From positions 1-64,000 of the forward strand of contig JANQFR010000040.1 of NCBI GenBank assembly GCA_028277745.1: 64,000 nucleotides of DNA. The letters are read 5' to 3'. The notes under the pieces are model-generated. The model was given only the letters and a program-made list of their open reading frames with translations, did no database searches and was not told the DNA's origin. Source of the DNA: Phycisphaeraceae bacterium (GTDB lineage: Bacteria > Planctomycetota > Phycisphaerae > Phycisphaerales > Phycisphaeraceae). The position numbers and the translations under genes were made by a program. Below, piece by piece: positions 50,527 to 57,905 of the stretch. Each line of letters begins with the position of its first letter. Within the stretch, counting starts at the first letter, position 1.

Positions 50527-50547
50527 GACTGTTATGGTACCGCGGCG

Positions 50548-53292
50548 TCAGCGGCGGCCGGACTCGACCCCGCCCCGGCTGCGCAGGTAAGCCACCGCCT
50601 CGTCGCGCCCGCGGTCGATCGCGTAGTCCAGCGGCGTCCAGCCGTTGCCCGCCTTGGCGTTCACGTCGGCGCCGTGCTGCAGGAGCAGCTCGGTGATCGT
50701 CGTCGGCGCCATCCACTCCCCGCAGTGATGCAGCGGACGCATGCCCTCCTCCTGAGGGTTGACCGCCTCGACATCGGCCCCCGCCTCGATCAGCAGGCGT
50801 GCGATCTCGACAAAGTTCTGCTCCGCCACATCATGACGATCCGCCCATCCCCGCCGGGGCCGCGCGACCCAGTGCAGGGCGGTCATCCCGTCGCCGTCGA
50901 CCGTCCGAGCGTTCGCCGGGTCTTCCTCAAGCAGCTCCCGCACCCGGTCAACCATGCCGAGGGTCGACGCGGTGAAGAGGTCGACCGTCGCGCCCCGCTC
51001 GATCAGCAGGTCGGCCACGTCTTCCCCTTCGCGGAACTCCCCGTAAACGCACGCGGCGCGGTAGAGCGGGGTGCGGCCCTGCTCGTCGGTCTGGTTGATT
51101 TTTTCGGGCGCCGCGTCGAGCCAGCGCCGCACCTCGTCGACCAGGCCGGCCCGGGCGGCGGTGGGCAGGTCGCACGCGGCGCCGCGCTCGACGAGCAATG
51201 CGGCGATCTGGTGCATCTTCGGCCGGTGCCAGACGCACATCCCCGCGGCGGCGCCCAGGCCCGTGCCGTCCCAGTTCGGCGCCCACGGCCGGGCGTGCAC
51301 CAGCGCGGGGTATTGATCGACCAGTTCCCGCACCGCGTCGAGGTCGCCGCGGTCGCGGTAGATGGCCTGCGCGAACGCCTTGACGACCTCGGGGTCGAGC
51401 CGGTTCTCGGGCAGGGCCTGGCGGAGCTCCTCGACGGCCCGCTCGTCGAGGTTCCGGACCTGTTCGAGCAGCGCGATCTCGTCGGCGCGCACCGCGTCGG
51501 TCCAGTCGTCGAAGCCTTTGCCTTGGGCCCACGGGCCGTGGAACACGCGGCCGGTCTGCAGCGCATCGTCCAGCAGGGCGCCGGCTTCGTCGTAATGTGC
51601 GGCGGCCCGCTCCAGCGCCGCGGCGCCTTCGGCGTCCAGCAGCGATGCGTGGCGGCGCAGGTACGCTCCGGCGTGCCATCGCCGGGCGTCGGTCAGCACG
51701 TCGAACGTCCACCAACTGATGGAGAACAGCTTGCGGCGTTGGGCGTCGTCGAGTCGGTCGTAGGCTCGGAGGCTGTCGATCCATCGGTCGTAGGCGTCGG
51801 CGCCGTAGTGCATCAGCCAGGCGCCGCCGTGGAACGGGTTGCGGTCGGGCTCGGGCGGGCGCTGCCCGTTGCGGACGGCCTGCCGCAGGGCGTGGAGCAA
51901 TAGGTCGCGTGGGGGCGGCGGGTCCTGGCGATCGGTCAGGAAGGCGATCAGGCCTTTGGTTTGGGTCAGGTCGAGTTGCTCGGGCAGGTCCGCGCTGTAT
52001 TCGCGGATGAGGACGGTGTTGGAGTCGGTTTCGTAGCCATAGATAACGGCCATGTCCAGGCTGTGGCCATAGGCAAGGACGGGGAGCCCGGCGTCGATGG
52101 AGGCGGTGATCTGGTCGCGGTGATGCGAGAGATCGGTGTGGTCCGTGCCGCGGTTGAATTGGACGCTCCATTGCGTGGTCCAGCCCGAGGCGCGGTCGGC
52201 CATGCGCGTTTCTTCGGGGAACTCGCCGACCGGCCCGGCGGGGCTCCAGCCCGGCTGGTCCGTCGCCCGGATCAGGCGCGTGCGGAATGCGAGGGCGGTG
52301 TGGCCCATGATGTCGACCGCGTCGATCGGGAAGCGGGTGACGGAGGTCGCGGCCGCGAGCGCGCCGGCGTAGCTGGTCTCGCTGGTGACGCCGAAGCCGA
52401 TCTGGGGCAAACCTTCGATCCAGACGCGGTTGCCTTCACGGCGGACCGTCGCGTGGGAGAGGGCGCCGCCCGCGGTTTGGGCGGCGGGCGGGGTCGGCGG
52501 GGTGGGGTTGTTTGGCGTCATGACGAGGAGGGCTCCGGTGATGAGGGCGACGAGGAAGACGCCGATGACCCAAGGGGCCGCGGCGGCGAGGCTGAGGGCG
52601 GCGCCGGTCGGGGCGGCCGCGGCGGCGCCGCCCACGAGGGCGAGCTTGCCCAGCGCGGCGGTGACCGAGGCCGGCACGGAGGCGCCGAGGCCGTGTTCGG
52701 TCAGCGCGGCGGCGAGGGCGACGGCGGGCACGGCGACGCCGCGGCGCTGCAGATCGTTCCGCAGCTGGTCGACGCCGGTTTGCAGCCGACGCGAGACCGT
52801 CGACTGATTGACATCCAGCGCCCGGGCCAGTTCCGCCTGCGTCCGGCCTTCGAGGAAGTGCAGGATGATCGGCTCCCGCAGCTTGTCCGGCAGGGCGGCG
52901 ATCGCCTCGTCGATCCGCGTCTCCAGGGCCGACCAGTCGTCAGGGCCCGGGTCGTCGGCCCCGGCCTGGGCCGAGGCCTGCTCGTGACGGCGCCGCACCG
53001 CCTCCCGGTCGACCGTGTTGATCGCCCGGCGCGTCGCCGCGGTGTGCAGCCAGCCCGCCACCGAGGCCTTGACCGTTTCGGCTTTCCGCGCCAGTTCCAG
53101 GAAGCAGGTCTGGGTCACGTCCTCCGCGTCGTGCCCGTTGCCGGTCACCCGGCGGGCCGCGGCGTACGCCAGCCGGGCGTGGCGCCGGACCAACTCGGCG
53201 AAGGCCTCGGCGTCGCCCGACCGCTGGTAGTCCCGCAGCAGGTCGAGGTCGCTCGCGGCGGGGCGGATCGGGGTGGTCGGTTCCGTCGGCAT
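50548..53292 (-). CDS. ECF sigma factor fused to a membrane segment, C39-like domain and ankyrin repeats
   Basis: This protein of about 914 residues contains ECF sigma region 2 (DAEDVTQTCFLELARKA), region 4 (LREPIILHFLEGRTQAEL, then QSTVSRRLQTGVDQLR), a membrane helix (APWVIGVFLVALITGALLVM), a middle domain (GLPVLAYGHSLDMAVIYGYE) that resembles C39/BtrH peptidase-like folds, and C-terminal ankyrin repeats (GDGMTALHWVAR, NGWTPLDYAIDRG). It could be a membrane-tethered sigma factor whose output depends on the periplasmic part. ATG at 53292 begins the sigma domain; a longer frame exists. Confidence 0.85.
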   Translation of the reverse strand: MPTEPTTPIRPAASDLDLLRDYQRSGDAEAFAELVRRHARLAYAAARRVTGNGHDAEDVTQTCFLELARKAETVKASVAGWLHTAATRRAINTVDREAVRRRHEQASAQAGADDPGPDDWSALETRIDEAIAALPDKLREPIILHFLEGRTQAELARALDVNQSTVSRRLQTGVDQLRNDLQRRGVAVPAVALAAALTEHGLGASVPASVTAALGKLALVGGAAAAAPTGAALSLAAAAPWVIGVFLVALITGALLVMTPNNPTPPTPPAAQTAGGALSHATVRREGNRVWIEGLPQIGFGVTSETSYAGALAAATSVTRFPIDAVDIMGHTALAFRTRLIRATDQPGWSPAGPVGEFPEETRMADRASGWTTQWSVQFNRGTDHTDLSHHRDQITASIDAGLPVLAYGHSLDMAVIYGYETDSNTVLIREYSADLPEQLDLTQTKGLIAFLTDRQDPPPPRDLLLHALRQAVRNGQRPPEPDRNPFHGGAWLMHYGADAYDRWIDSLRAYDRLDDAQRRKLFSISWWTFDVLTDARRWHAGAYLRRHASLLDAEGAAALERAAAHYDEAGALLDDALQTGRVFHGPWAQGKGFDDWTDAVRADEIALLEQVRNLDERAVEELRQALPENRLDPEVVKAFAQAIYRDRGDLDAVRELVDQYPALVHARPWAPNWDGTGLGAAAGMCVWHRPKMHQIAALLVERGAACDLPTAARAGLVDEVRRWLDAAPEKINQTDEQGRTPLYRAACVYGEFREGEDVADLLIERGATVDLFTASTLGMVDRVRELLEEDPANARTVDGDGMTALHWVARPRRGWADRHDVAEQNFVEIARLLIEAGADVEAVNPQEEGMRPLHHCGEWMAPTTITELLLQHGADVNAKAGNGWTPLDYAIDRGRDEAVAYLRSRGGVESGRR

Positions 53293-53368
53293 AAGCGTGG
53301 TTCTCACAGAGAGGTCCGCCGGCCCGACGCGATTATGCAAAAAAATCGGCTTTTGTAAGAAAACAAGA

Positions 53369-53505
53369 TGAACCGCAGAGGCGCAGAGGACGCAGAGGAA
53401 GGCGAATCATGAAATTTAGAGGGCAATAAGAATGGTTTGCGGACGATCCGGGTTTCTGTCCTTTTAAAAATTATCTCTCTGCGTCCTCTGCGCCTCTGCG
53501 GTTCA
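53369..53505. repeat. 29-bp inverted repeat pair upstream of ilvC
   Basis: Positions 53369-53397 and 53477-53505 are perfect 29-bp inverted copies (starting TGAACCGCAGAGGCGCAGAG), separated by 79 bp. They lie between the divergent ECF-ankyrin and ilvC genes and look like a mobile or structural intergenic repeat. Confidence 0.85.
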
Positions 53506-53583
53506 ATTGAAACCCCCGCAACTTTACCTTTGCGGGCCCCTGAACTACCCTGTGCGGCCCCCCGCACGGAGATCAACGCAACC

Positions 53584-54612
53584 ATGGCCATCGAAACCCT
53601 CTACGACAAAGACGGCAGCCTCGCCCCCCTGCAGGGCAAAACCATCGCCGTCCTCGGCTACGGCTCCCAAGGCCACGCCCACGCCCAGAACCTTCGGGAC
53701 TCCGGGCTCCGCGTTATCGTCGCCAACCGCGCCGACTCGGCCAACGGCAAGCTCGCTCGGGAGCACGGCTTCGACCCCCTGCCCGTCGCCGACGCCGTCA
53801 AACAGGCCGACCTCATCGTCATCGCCCTCCCCGACGAGGTCCAGCCGACCGTCTACGAGGAGTCGATCGCCCCCAACCTCACCGCGGGCAAGACCCTGCT
53901 CTTCACCCACGGCTTCAATATCCACTTCAAGACCATCACCCCCCCGGCCGACGTGAACGTCATCATGGTCGCCCCCAAGGGCCCGGGCCACACCGTCCGC
54001 TGGGAGTACGAGCGCGGCGGCGGCGTGCCCTGCCTCATGGCGATCCACCAGGACGCGACCGGCGGCTCGAAAGACCTCGCCCTCGCCTACGCCATCGGCG
54101 TCGGCGGCGGCAAGGGCGGCACACTCGTCACCACCTTCAAGGACGAGTGCGAAACCGACCTCTTCGGCGAACAGGTCGTCCTCTGCGGCGGGCTGTCCGA
54201 GTCCATCAAGAAGGGCTTCGAGGTCCTCACCGAGGCCGGCTATCCCCCCGAGCTGGCCTACTTCGAGGTCTGTCACGAGCTGGAGCTGATCATCAACCTC
54301 ATCAAGCGCGGCGGCCTCGACTACATGCGCTACTCCATCTCCAACACCGCCGAGTTCGGCGACTACTACACCGGCCCCAAGATCATCGACGACGACGCCA
54401 AAAAGCGCATGGAGGCTGCGCTCAAGCACATTCAGTCCGGCGACTTCGCCAAGGCCTTCCGCGGCGACTACGCCAAGGGCTTCCCCTGGTTCAAACAGCA
54501 ACGCAGCGAGAACCAGGGCCACGGCGTCGAACAGGTCGGCAAGGAGCTCCGCCGCATGATGCCCTGGCTCAAGCCCGTCGAGATGCAGGACGGCAAGCCC
54601 GTCTCCGGCTGA
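53584..54612 (+). CDS. ilvC: Ketol-acid reductoisomerase
   Basis: This 342-residue class I KARI has the NADPH loop GYGSQGHAHAQNL, MVAPKGPGHTVRWEYERGGG and metal-binding blocks (KDECETDLFGEQ, AYFEVCHELELI). It converts 2-acetolactate to dihydroxyisovalerate in branched-chain amino acid synthesis. The other ilv genes are not in the window. It is flanked by two inverted-repeat pairs. Confidence 0.95.
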   Translation: MAIETLYDKDGSLAPLQGKTIAVLGYGSQGHAHAQNLRDSGLRVIVANRADSANGKLAREHGFDPLPVADAVKQADLIVIALPDEVQPTVYEESIAPNLTAGKTLLFTHGFNIHFKTITPPADVNVIMVAPKGPGHTVRWEYERGGGVPCLMAIHQDATGGSKDLALAYAIGVGGGKGGTLVTTFKDECETDLFGEQVVLCGGLSESIKKGFEVLTEAGYPPELAYFEVCHELELIINLIKRGGLDYMRYSISNTAEFGDYYTGPKIIDDDAKKRMEAALKHIQSGDFAKAFRGDYAKGFPWFKQQRSENQGHGVEQVGKELRRMMPWLKPVEMQDGKPVSG

Positions 54613-54663
54613 CCGGGGCGTGTCGCGCGGACCCCGGCTCCTTGTTGTTCGGCGGGGAAAAAA

Positions 54664-54741
54664 CAGAAAGCCAGAAAGGTCAGAAAACCAGAATGAGCCG
54701 CCCGGTTGGTTCTCTGGATTTCCGTCCTTTCTGGCTTTCTG
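54664..54741. repeat. 15-bp inverted repeat pair downstream of ilvC
   Basis: CAGAAAGCCAGAAAG (54664-54678) and CTTTCTGGCTTTCTG (54727-54741) are perfect complements 48 bp apart. The repetitive purine style resembles the pair upstream of ilvC, and they could act as the ilvC terminator. Confidence 0.75.
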
Positions 54742-54877
54742 CTTTTCCTAAGCCGGGCCGGGGCATGGCTATTCGGTTGTCAAAGAACAAGCATTACCCG
54801 GCTTATATGTTAGGTTTTTGATTGTATTTTGTCAAGCCCCCATCGCCCTCTAAAACAGGTTTTTTGCCGGCATTTGG

Positions 54878-54985
54878 CGGGATCGCCGCGCTGCGGTTGA
54901 CCGGGTGGGGGCGCGGCGGATAATTGACCCGCCGGTTCGTCGCTCCTTCCCTGGGCGGCCGGCGGCTGGGCGGTTTCCGTTAAGC
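54878..54985 (+). repeat. attC-a, first site of the second array
   Basis: L'' is CGGTTGACCGGG, L' is GGCCGGCGGCTGGGCGG and R' is GTTAAGC. R'' is degenerate. TTGACC (54897) and GATAAT (54919) are 16 bp apart, as in the main array. Confidence 0.82.
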
Positions 54986-55000
54986 GGCGAGAGAACCGGT

Positions 55001-55384
55001 ATGCTCCATGCCTCATGTCATTGCGGTGCGATCCGTTTGGAGATCGCTCGTAAGCCGCGGACACTGACCGAATGCAATTGCGGGATTTGCCGCAGGTATG
55101 GCGCCCGGTGGGCGTACTACACCAGCAAGTCGGTTCGGGTGATTGCTGAGCCCCAAGCGCTCGCGTCGCACATCGGGCGGGTCAAAACGTTCGAGTACTT
55201 TCACTGCCGGACCTGCGGCTGCGTGACGCACTACCGCCGGGTCAACATCACCGATGACGACCGGATCGCCGTCAACGCCCGGATGATGGACCCGGACGAC
55301 GTCGCGGATGTGCCGGTCAGGCTCAATGACGCGCGCCGCACCGCTAAACGCCGGCGGTTGACCGGCGGCGGGCGCGACGGATAA
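55001..55384 (+). CDS. GFA/CENP-V-like zinc protein (cassette) with an attC-encoded tail
   Basis: This 127-residue protein has the GFA-family cysteines: CHCGAIRLEI, ECNCGICRRYG and YFHCRTCGCVTHYR, which bind zinc. Family members act on glutathione adducts or are uncharacterised. The ATG at 55001 is chosen because the domain begins there. No stop occurs before the attC, so the frame adds RRRLTGGGRDG from R''/L'', the same tail as the cassette protein at 9725. Confidence 0.85.
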   Translation: MLHASCHCGAIRLEIARKPRTLTECNCGICRRYGARWAYYTSKSVRVIAEPQALASHIGRVKTFEYFHCRTCGCVTHYRRVNITDDDRIAVNARMMDPDDVADVPVRLNDARRTAKRRRLTGGGRDG

Positions 55385-55454
55385 TTGAGTCGCCGGCTGG
55401 CAGCCTTCTTCCTCTTTCGCGGGCGGCCGGCGACTGAGCCGATTGACTTTAAGG
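55343..55454 (+). repeat. attC-b integron recombination site
   Basis: R'' is GCTAAAC, L'' is CGGTTGACCGGC, L' is GGCCGGCGACTGAGCC, and R' is degenerate (TTTAAGG). TTGACC (55358) and GATAAT (55380) are 16 bp apart. Confidence 0.82.
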
Positions 55455-55456
55455 CC

Positions 55457-55825
55457 ATGAGAGCAGTCCTCCGCAGTATCGACTTGGGCGATGACCGCGA
55501 TTGGGAAGCCGTCGTTAACTCGACACCGGACCCTTGGCAGGCCGCTCAAAGCTTTGTCGTGACGGTTGGATCCGACGACAGCAAAGGCGGTGAGCTGTTC
55601 GATGTCTGGGTCGCCACTCCCGCGGGCAAGCACCTTGCGGTTGACAACCTCGGCCAATTCCGAGGGGTCCTCGTTGACCACTTTGACGCCGCTTCCGTGC
55701 GGTCTTCGCTCCAGGCCTCGATTGAGGCCATTGAGGCCGATTCGTGGCTCGGGGTTGTCAAGCAACTGTGCAAATTTATGCGCTGGGAGTACCAAGGCAT
55801 GGACCCTACCGGTGTATGGCCCTAA
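55457..55825 (+). CDS. Imm8-like immunity protein (cassette)
   Basis: This 122-residue protein fits the Imm8 family of polymorphic-toxin immunity proteins: a start like MRAVLRSIDLGDDRDW, then FVVTVGSDDSKGGELFDVW, ATPAGKH and a C-terminal helical half with EADSWLGVVKQL. No cognate toxin lies beside it, so it would act as an orphan immunity or against a toxin elsewhere. The ATG at 55457 is chosen over an in-frame start inside attC-b. Confidence 0.78.
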   Translation: MRAVLRSIDLGDDRDWEAVVNSTPDPWQAAQSFVVTVGSDDSKGGELFDVWVATPAGKHLAVDNLGQFRGVLVDHFDAASVRSSLQASIEAIEADSWLGVVKQLCKFMRWEYQGMDPTGVWP

Positions 55826-55871
55826 TCATCGGGCTTCTGTTGACCCGCGGCTGATCTGCTTGACGTGAGTC
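55821..55871 (+). repeat. attC-c, miniature integron site
   Basis: Only 51 bp: R'' CCTAATC, L'' TCTGTTGACC, then directly GCGGCTGATC and the R' core GTGAGTC. The whole variable terminal region, including the GANAAT element, is deleted. Confidence 0.6.
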
Positions 55872-55874
55872 ACG

Positions 55875-56117
55875 ATGAATCTACTCGATACGATCATCAT
55901 CATCTCGTTATCAGCCTTGCTTGCGGGCTCCGTGGTCATGACGTTTTTTCCTGCTTTGGCGTGCGGCTTTGATCGCCGGCTGCAGGATCGTTTCCCCGCG
56001 CTGCGTGGGCGGCGGGTCATGACCTGCCGCGAGTCACGGCTTATCGGCGGGTTCTTTTTGGCGATTGCGCTCGGCGGGGTCCTAGTCCTCGTGTTTAACC
56101 CCGCCGTTGGCGGCTGA
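55875..56117 (+). CDS. Small membrane protein (cassette)
   Basis: This 80-residue protein has two hydrophobic segments (TIIIISLSALLAGSVVMTFF and GGFFLAIALGGVLVLVF) around a basic, cysteine-containing loop (RRLQDRFPALRGRRVMTC). The ATG lies three bases after the miniature attC core and the TGA stop overlaps R'' of the next site. It resembles the small membrane proteins of the main array in size and layout. Function unknown. Confidence 0.6.
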   Translation: MNLLDTIIIISLSALLAGSVVMTFFPALACGFDRRLQDRFPALRGRRVMTCRESRLIGGFFLAIALGGVLVLVFNPAVGG

Positions 56118-56176
56118 CCACCGGGTTGCTATTGACCATCGACAACCGCGAACGATAATTGAGTTGCTGGTTAGAC
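56112..56176 (+). repeat. attC-d1, left half of an integron site
   Basis: R'' GGCTGAC and L'' CTATTGACCATC are present with TTGACC (56132), 16 bp and GATAAT (56154). The right half is missing; a GTTAGAC at 56170-56176 may be coincidental. A second left half begins 13 bp further on. Confidence 0.6.
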
Positions 56177-56188
56177 GCTACCCCTCCT

Positions 56189-56294
56189 GATCAACGGTTG
56201 CGGTTGACCGGCGGCGGCTGTGGGGGATAATGAATTTGTCGGCCGCAGTTTTTTTCTGTGGGCCGTTGGCATGTAAAGCCTTTTTATGTGAAGC
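56189..56294 (+). repeat. attC-d2 integron site with a degenerate right half
   Basis: R'' is GATCAAC, L'' is CGGTTGACCGGC, and TTGACC (56204) and GATAAT (56226) are 16 bp apart. The right half can be aligned (GGGCCGTTGGCATGTAAAGCC, then core GTGAAGC) but is eroded. Confidence 0.65.
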
Positions 56295-56607
56295 GGTCGT
56301 TATTGATAAGTTTCTCGATGATTCGAACCGATTTCGTCAACGCATCCGGCTTGCCTTGCTATCGTTCGTTCTTGGGCTGATAGGTACGGCTATAGGTCTT
56401 TTTTTCCTGTTGTCGGCGCTGCTTGCGCCGTCGTCCTGGTACAGTTTGATCGGGTTAATGGTTACCCTTTGTTGGCTTCCATTCTGTGGCGGCTGTTGCA
56501 GCGCGGCCGCTGCGGTATGGATATATGACTGGTGGCGCTTTGATGACTGGCGGAAGCGGACGCCTCCTGTGTCGGAGCAGGGCCGCATAACCCGCGGCCG
56601 CGGCTGA
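56230..56607 (+). CDS. Cassette membrane protein whose frame starts inside attC
   Basis: The frame encodes 125 residues with two or three membrane helices (LALLSFVLGLIGTAIGLFFL and LIGLMVTLCWLPFCGGCC) and an aromatic/basic C-terminus (DWWRFDDWRKRT). The only ATG lies in the centre of attC-d2, within ATAATG; no standard start exists between the core site and the first helix. Either translation begins within the attC, or the first residues are not used. Function unknown. Confidence 0.5.
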   Translation: MNLSAAVFFCGPLACKAFLCEAVVIDKFLDDSNRFRQRIRLALLSFVLGLIGTAIGLFFLLSALLAPSSWYSLIGLMVTLCWLPFCGGCCSAAAAVWIYDWWRFDDWRKRTPPVSEQGRITRGRG

Positions 56608-56695
56608 CCGGCGTCCGCGACGGATGTCGAGTGACCGGTTGAGGGTCCTTCCCGCGGCCGGCCGGCGGCTGAGTACGGCTTTATCTCCTGTAGGC
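56585..56695 (+). repeat. attC-e, last site of the second array
   Basis: R'' is GCATAAC, L'' is CGGCTGACCGGC, L' is GGCCGGCGGCTGAG and R' is degenerate (TGTAGGC). The -35-like box has decayed to CTGACC and the -10-like box to GATGTC. Confidence 0.72.
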
Positions 56696-56699
56696 GCTC

Positions 56700-57041
56700 A
56701 TGCGCCACACCCGTCTTCCCTGGCGGCAAACTCGATGGCCGGACCATCCATTGTCCGACGATCCGGACGCTTGGTCTGACGGTGTTGAACCGTGCAGACT
56801 TCGATATACTGCTGTCGAGGTTCCGTTTTACGGCAAACCCGCAAGCATGCAAAACGACGGTGACGAGAAGATGATTATTGCCCTCAGGCAGTCTGAGAAT
56901 ACGGTGCGAGCTTTCAGTCGCCCGCGCATAGGAGCCATCACACCCGATGGGCGATTGGTCAGCAGCGCGGGGCAAGAAGACGCGTTGTTCGTGAGCAAAC
57001 CGATCGAACAGGCCCGCAGGGGCAGTCGGAGCCGTTCATGA
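56700..57041 (+). CDS. Doubtful open frame between the array and the transporter operon
   Basis: The frame of 113 residues starts right after attC-e, where a cassette gene would start, and overlaps the next gene by four bases. The composition (VPFYGKPASMQNDGDEKMII, then a basic tail) is not typical of a conserved protein, and no domain is visible. It may be a degenerate cassette gene or the promoter region of the export cluster; TTGAAC and TATACT at 56785 and 56805 are spaced only 14 bp. Confidence 0.3.
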   Translation: MRHTRLPWRQTRWPDHPLSDDPDAWSDGVEPCRLRYTAVEVPFYGKPASMQNDGDEKMIIALRQSENTVRAFSRPRIGAITPDGRLVSSAGQEDALFVSKPIEQARRGSRSRS

Positions 57042-57892
57042 ATTCACCGGCCCAACCGGCAGACGTTCACACCACGGACGCAAAGACGCTCAGCCTCCGG
57101 GCGACCCTGCGTGAGATGGCCGCCGGGGCGGTCCGCGGCCGCTATCTGGCGTGGCGTCTGTTCCGCCGCGAGAACAAGAGCGAGGTGAGCAGCTCGTTTT
57201 TCGGGTATCTCTGGTACTTCGCCGACCCTTTGATCCTGGCGTTGGTTTTCGTGCTGTTGCGCCGCGGCGGGGTGATCGAGGCCGAGGGGATGCAGATGCC
57301 CTACGGCGTGTACGTGGTTTTCGGCATGCTGCTGCTTCAGGTGTTCCTCGACTCGCTGGCGCGGCCGGTCGGGTTGATCGAGCGGCACAGCCACCTCGTG
57401 ACGCAGGTCAAGGTCCCGCCGGAGTCGCTCCTGATGGCGCAGCTGCTGCACCAGCTGTTCATGGCCAGTTTCACGATCCCGATCCTGCTTTTCGTCGCGG
57501 TCGTGCTCGATGCGTTCAGCCCGGTGGGTTTCCTGATTTTTCTCCTGCTTTTTCCGGTGATGGTGCTGCTGGGCTTTTCCATCAGCGTGCTTTTAGCGCC
57601 ATTGAACGCAATCTACAACGACGTCCAGAACGTGATCCGTTCGTTGAACCGCCCCCTGTTGTTCCTGTGCCCGACGTTTTACTATGCCGGGCGGGACGAT
57701 TCGGTCCTGGGCGTGATCAACCAGTACAACCCGATCGCGATTGTGATGGATAACCTCAGGCTGATCGCCACGTCGGGCCAATGGCACAGCCCCGTATCGC
57801 TCCTCCTGGTGGCGGTGGGCGCCGCGGTCGTGCTCGCGGGGGGCGCCCTGTTTTTCCATCTGGCTATCCCGATCCTGGCCGAGCGTGTATAG
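57038..57892 (+). CDS. ABC-2 polysaccharide export permease (Wzm/KpsM type)
   Basis: This 284-residue protein has six membrane segments and the ABC-2 layout for capsule or O-antigen export: a cytoplasmic N-terminus (RRENKSEVSSSFFGYLWYF), PYGVYVVFGMLLLQVF, VKVPPESLLMAQLL, and NQYNPIAIVMDNLR near the end. It should form the inner-membrane channel with the ATPase encoded next. The stop overlaps a GTG of the ATPase frame. Confidence 0.88.
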   Translation: MNSPAQPADVHTTDAKTLSLRATLREMAAGAVRGRYLAWRLFRRENKSEVSSSFFGYLWYFADPLILALVFVLLRRGGVIEAEGMQMPYGVYVVFGMLLLQVFLDSLARPVGLIERHSHLVTQVKVPPESLLMAQLLHQLFMASFTIPILLFVAVVLDAFSPVGFLIFLLLFPVMVLLGFSISVLLAPLNAIYNDVQNVIRSLNRPLLFLCPTFYYAGRDDSVLGVINQYNPIAIVMDNLRLIATSGQWHSPVSLLLVAVGAAVVLAGGALFFHLAIPILAERV

Positions 57893-57905
57893 TCGGACGA
57901 TTGTC

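Noticed and set aside
53304..53591. A minus-strand frame through the 29-bp inverted repeats
   Set aside because: It is translation of the repeat pair and overlaps the ilvC start; no protein features.
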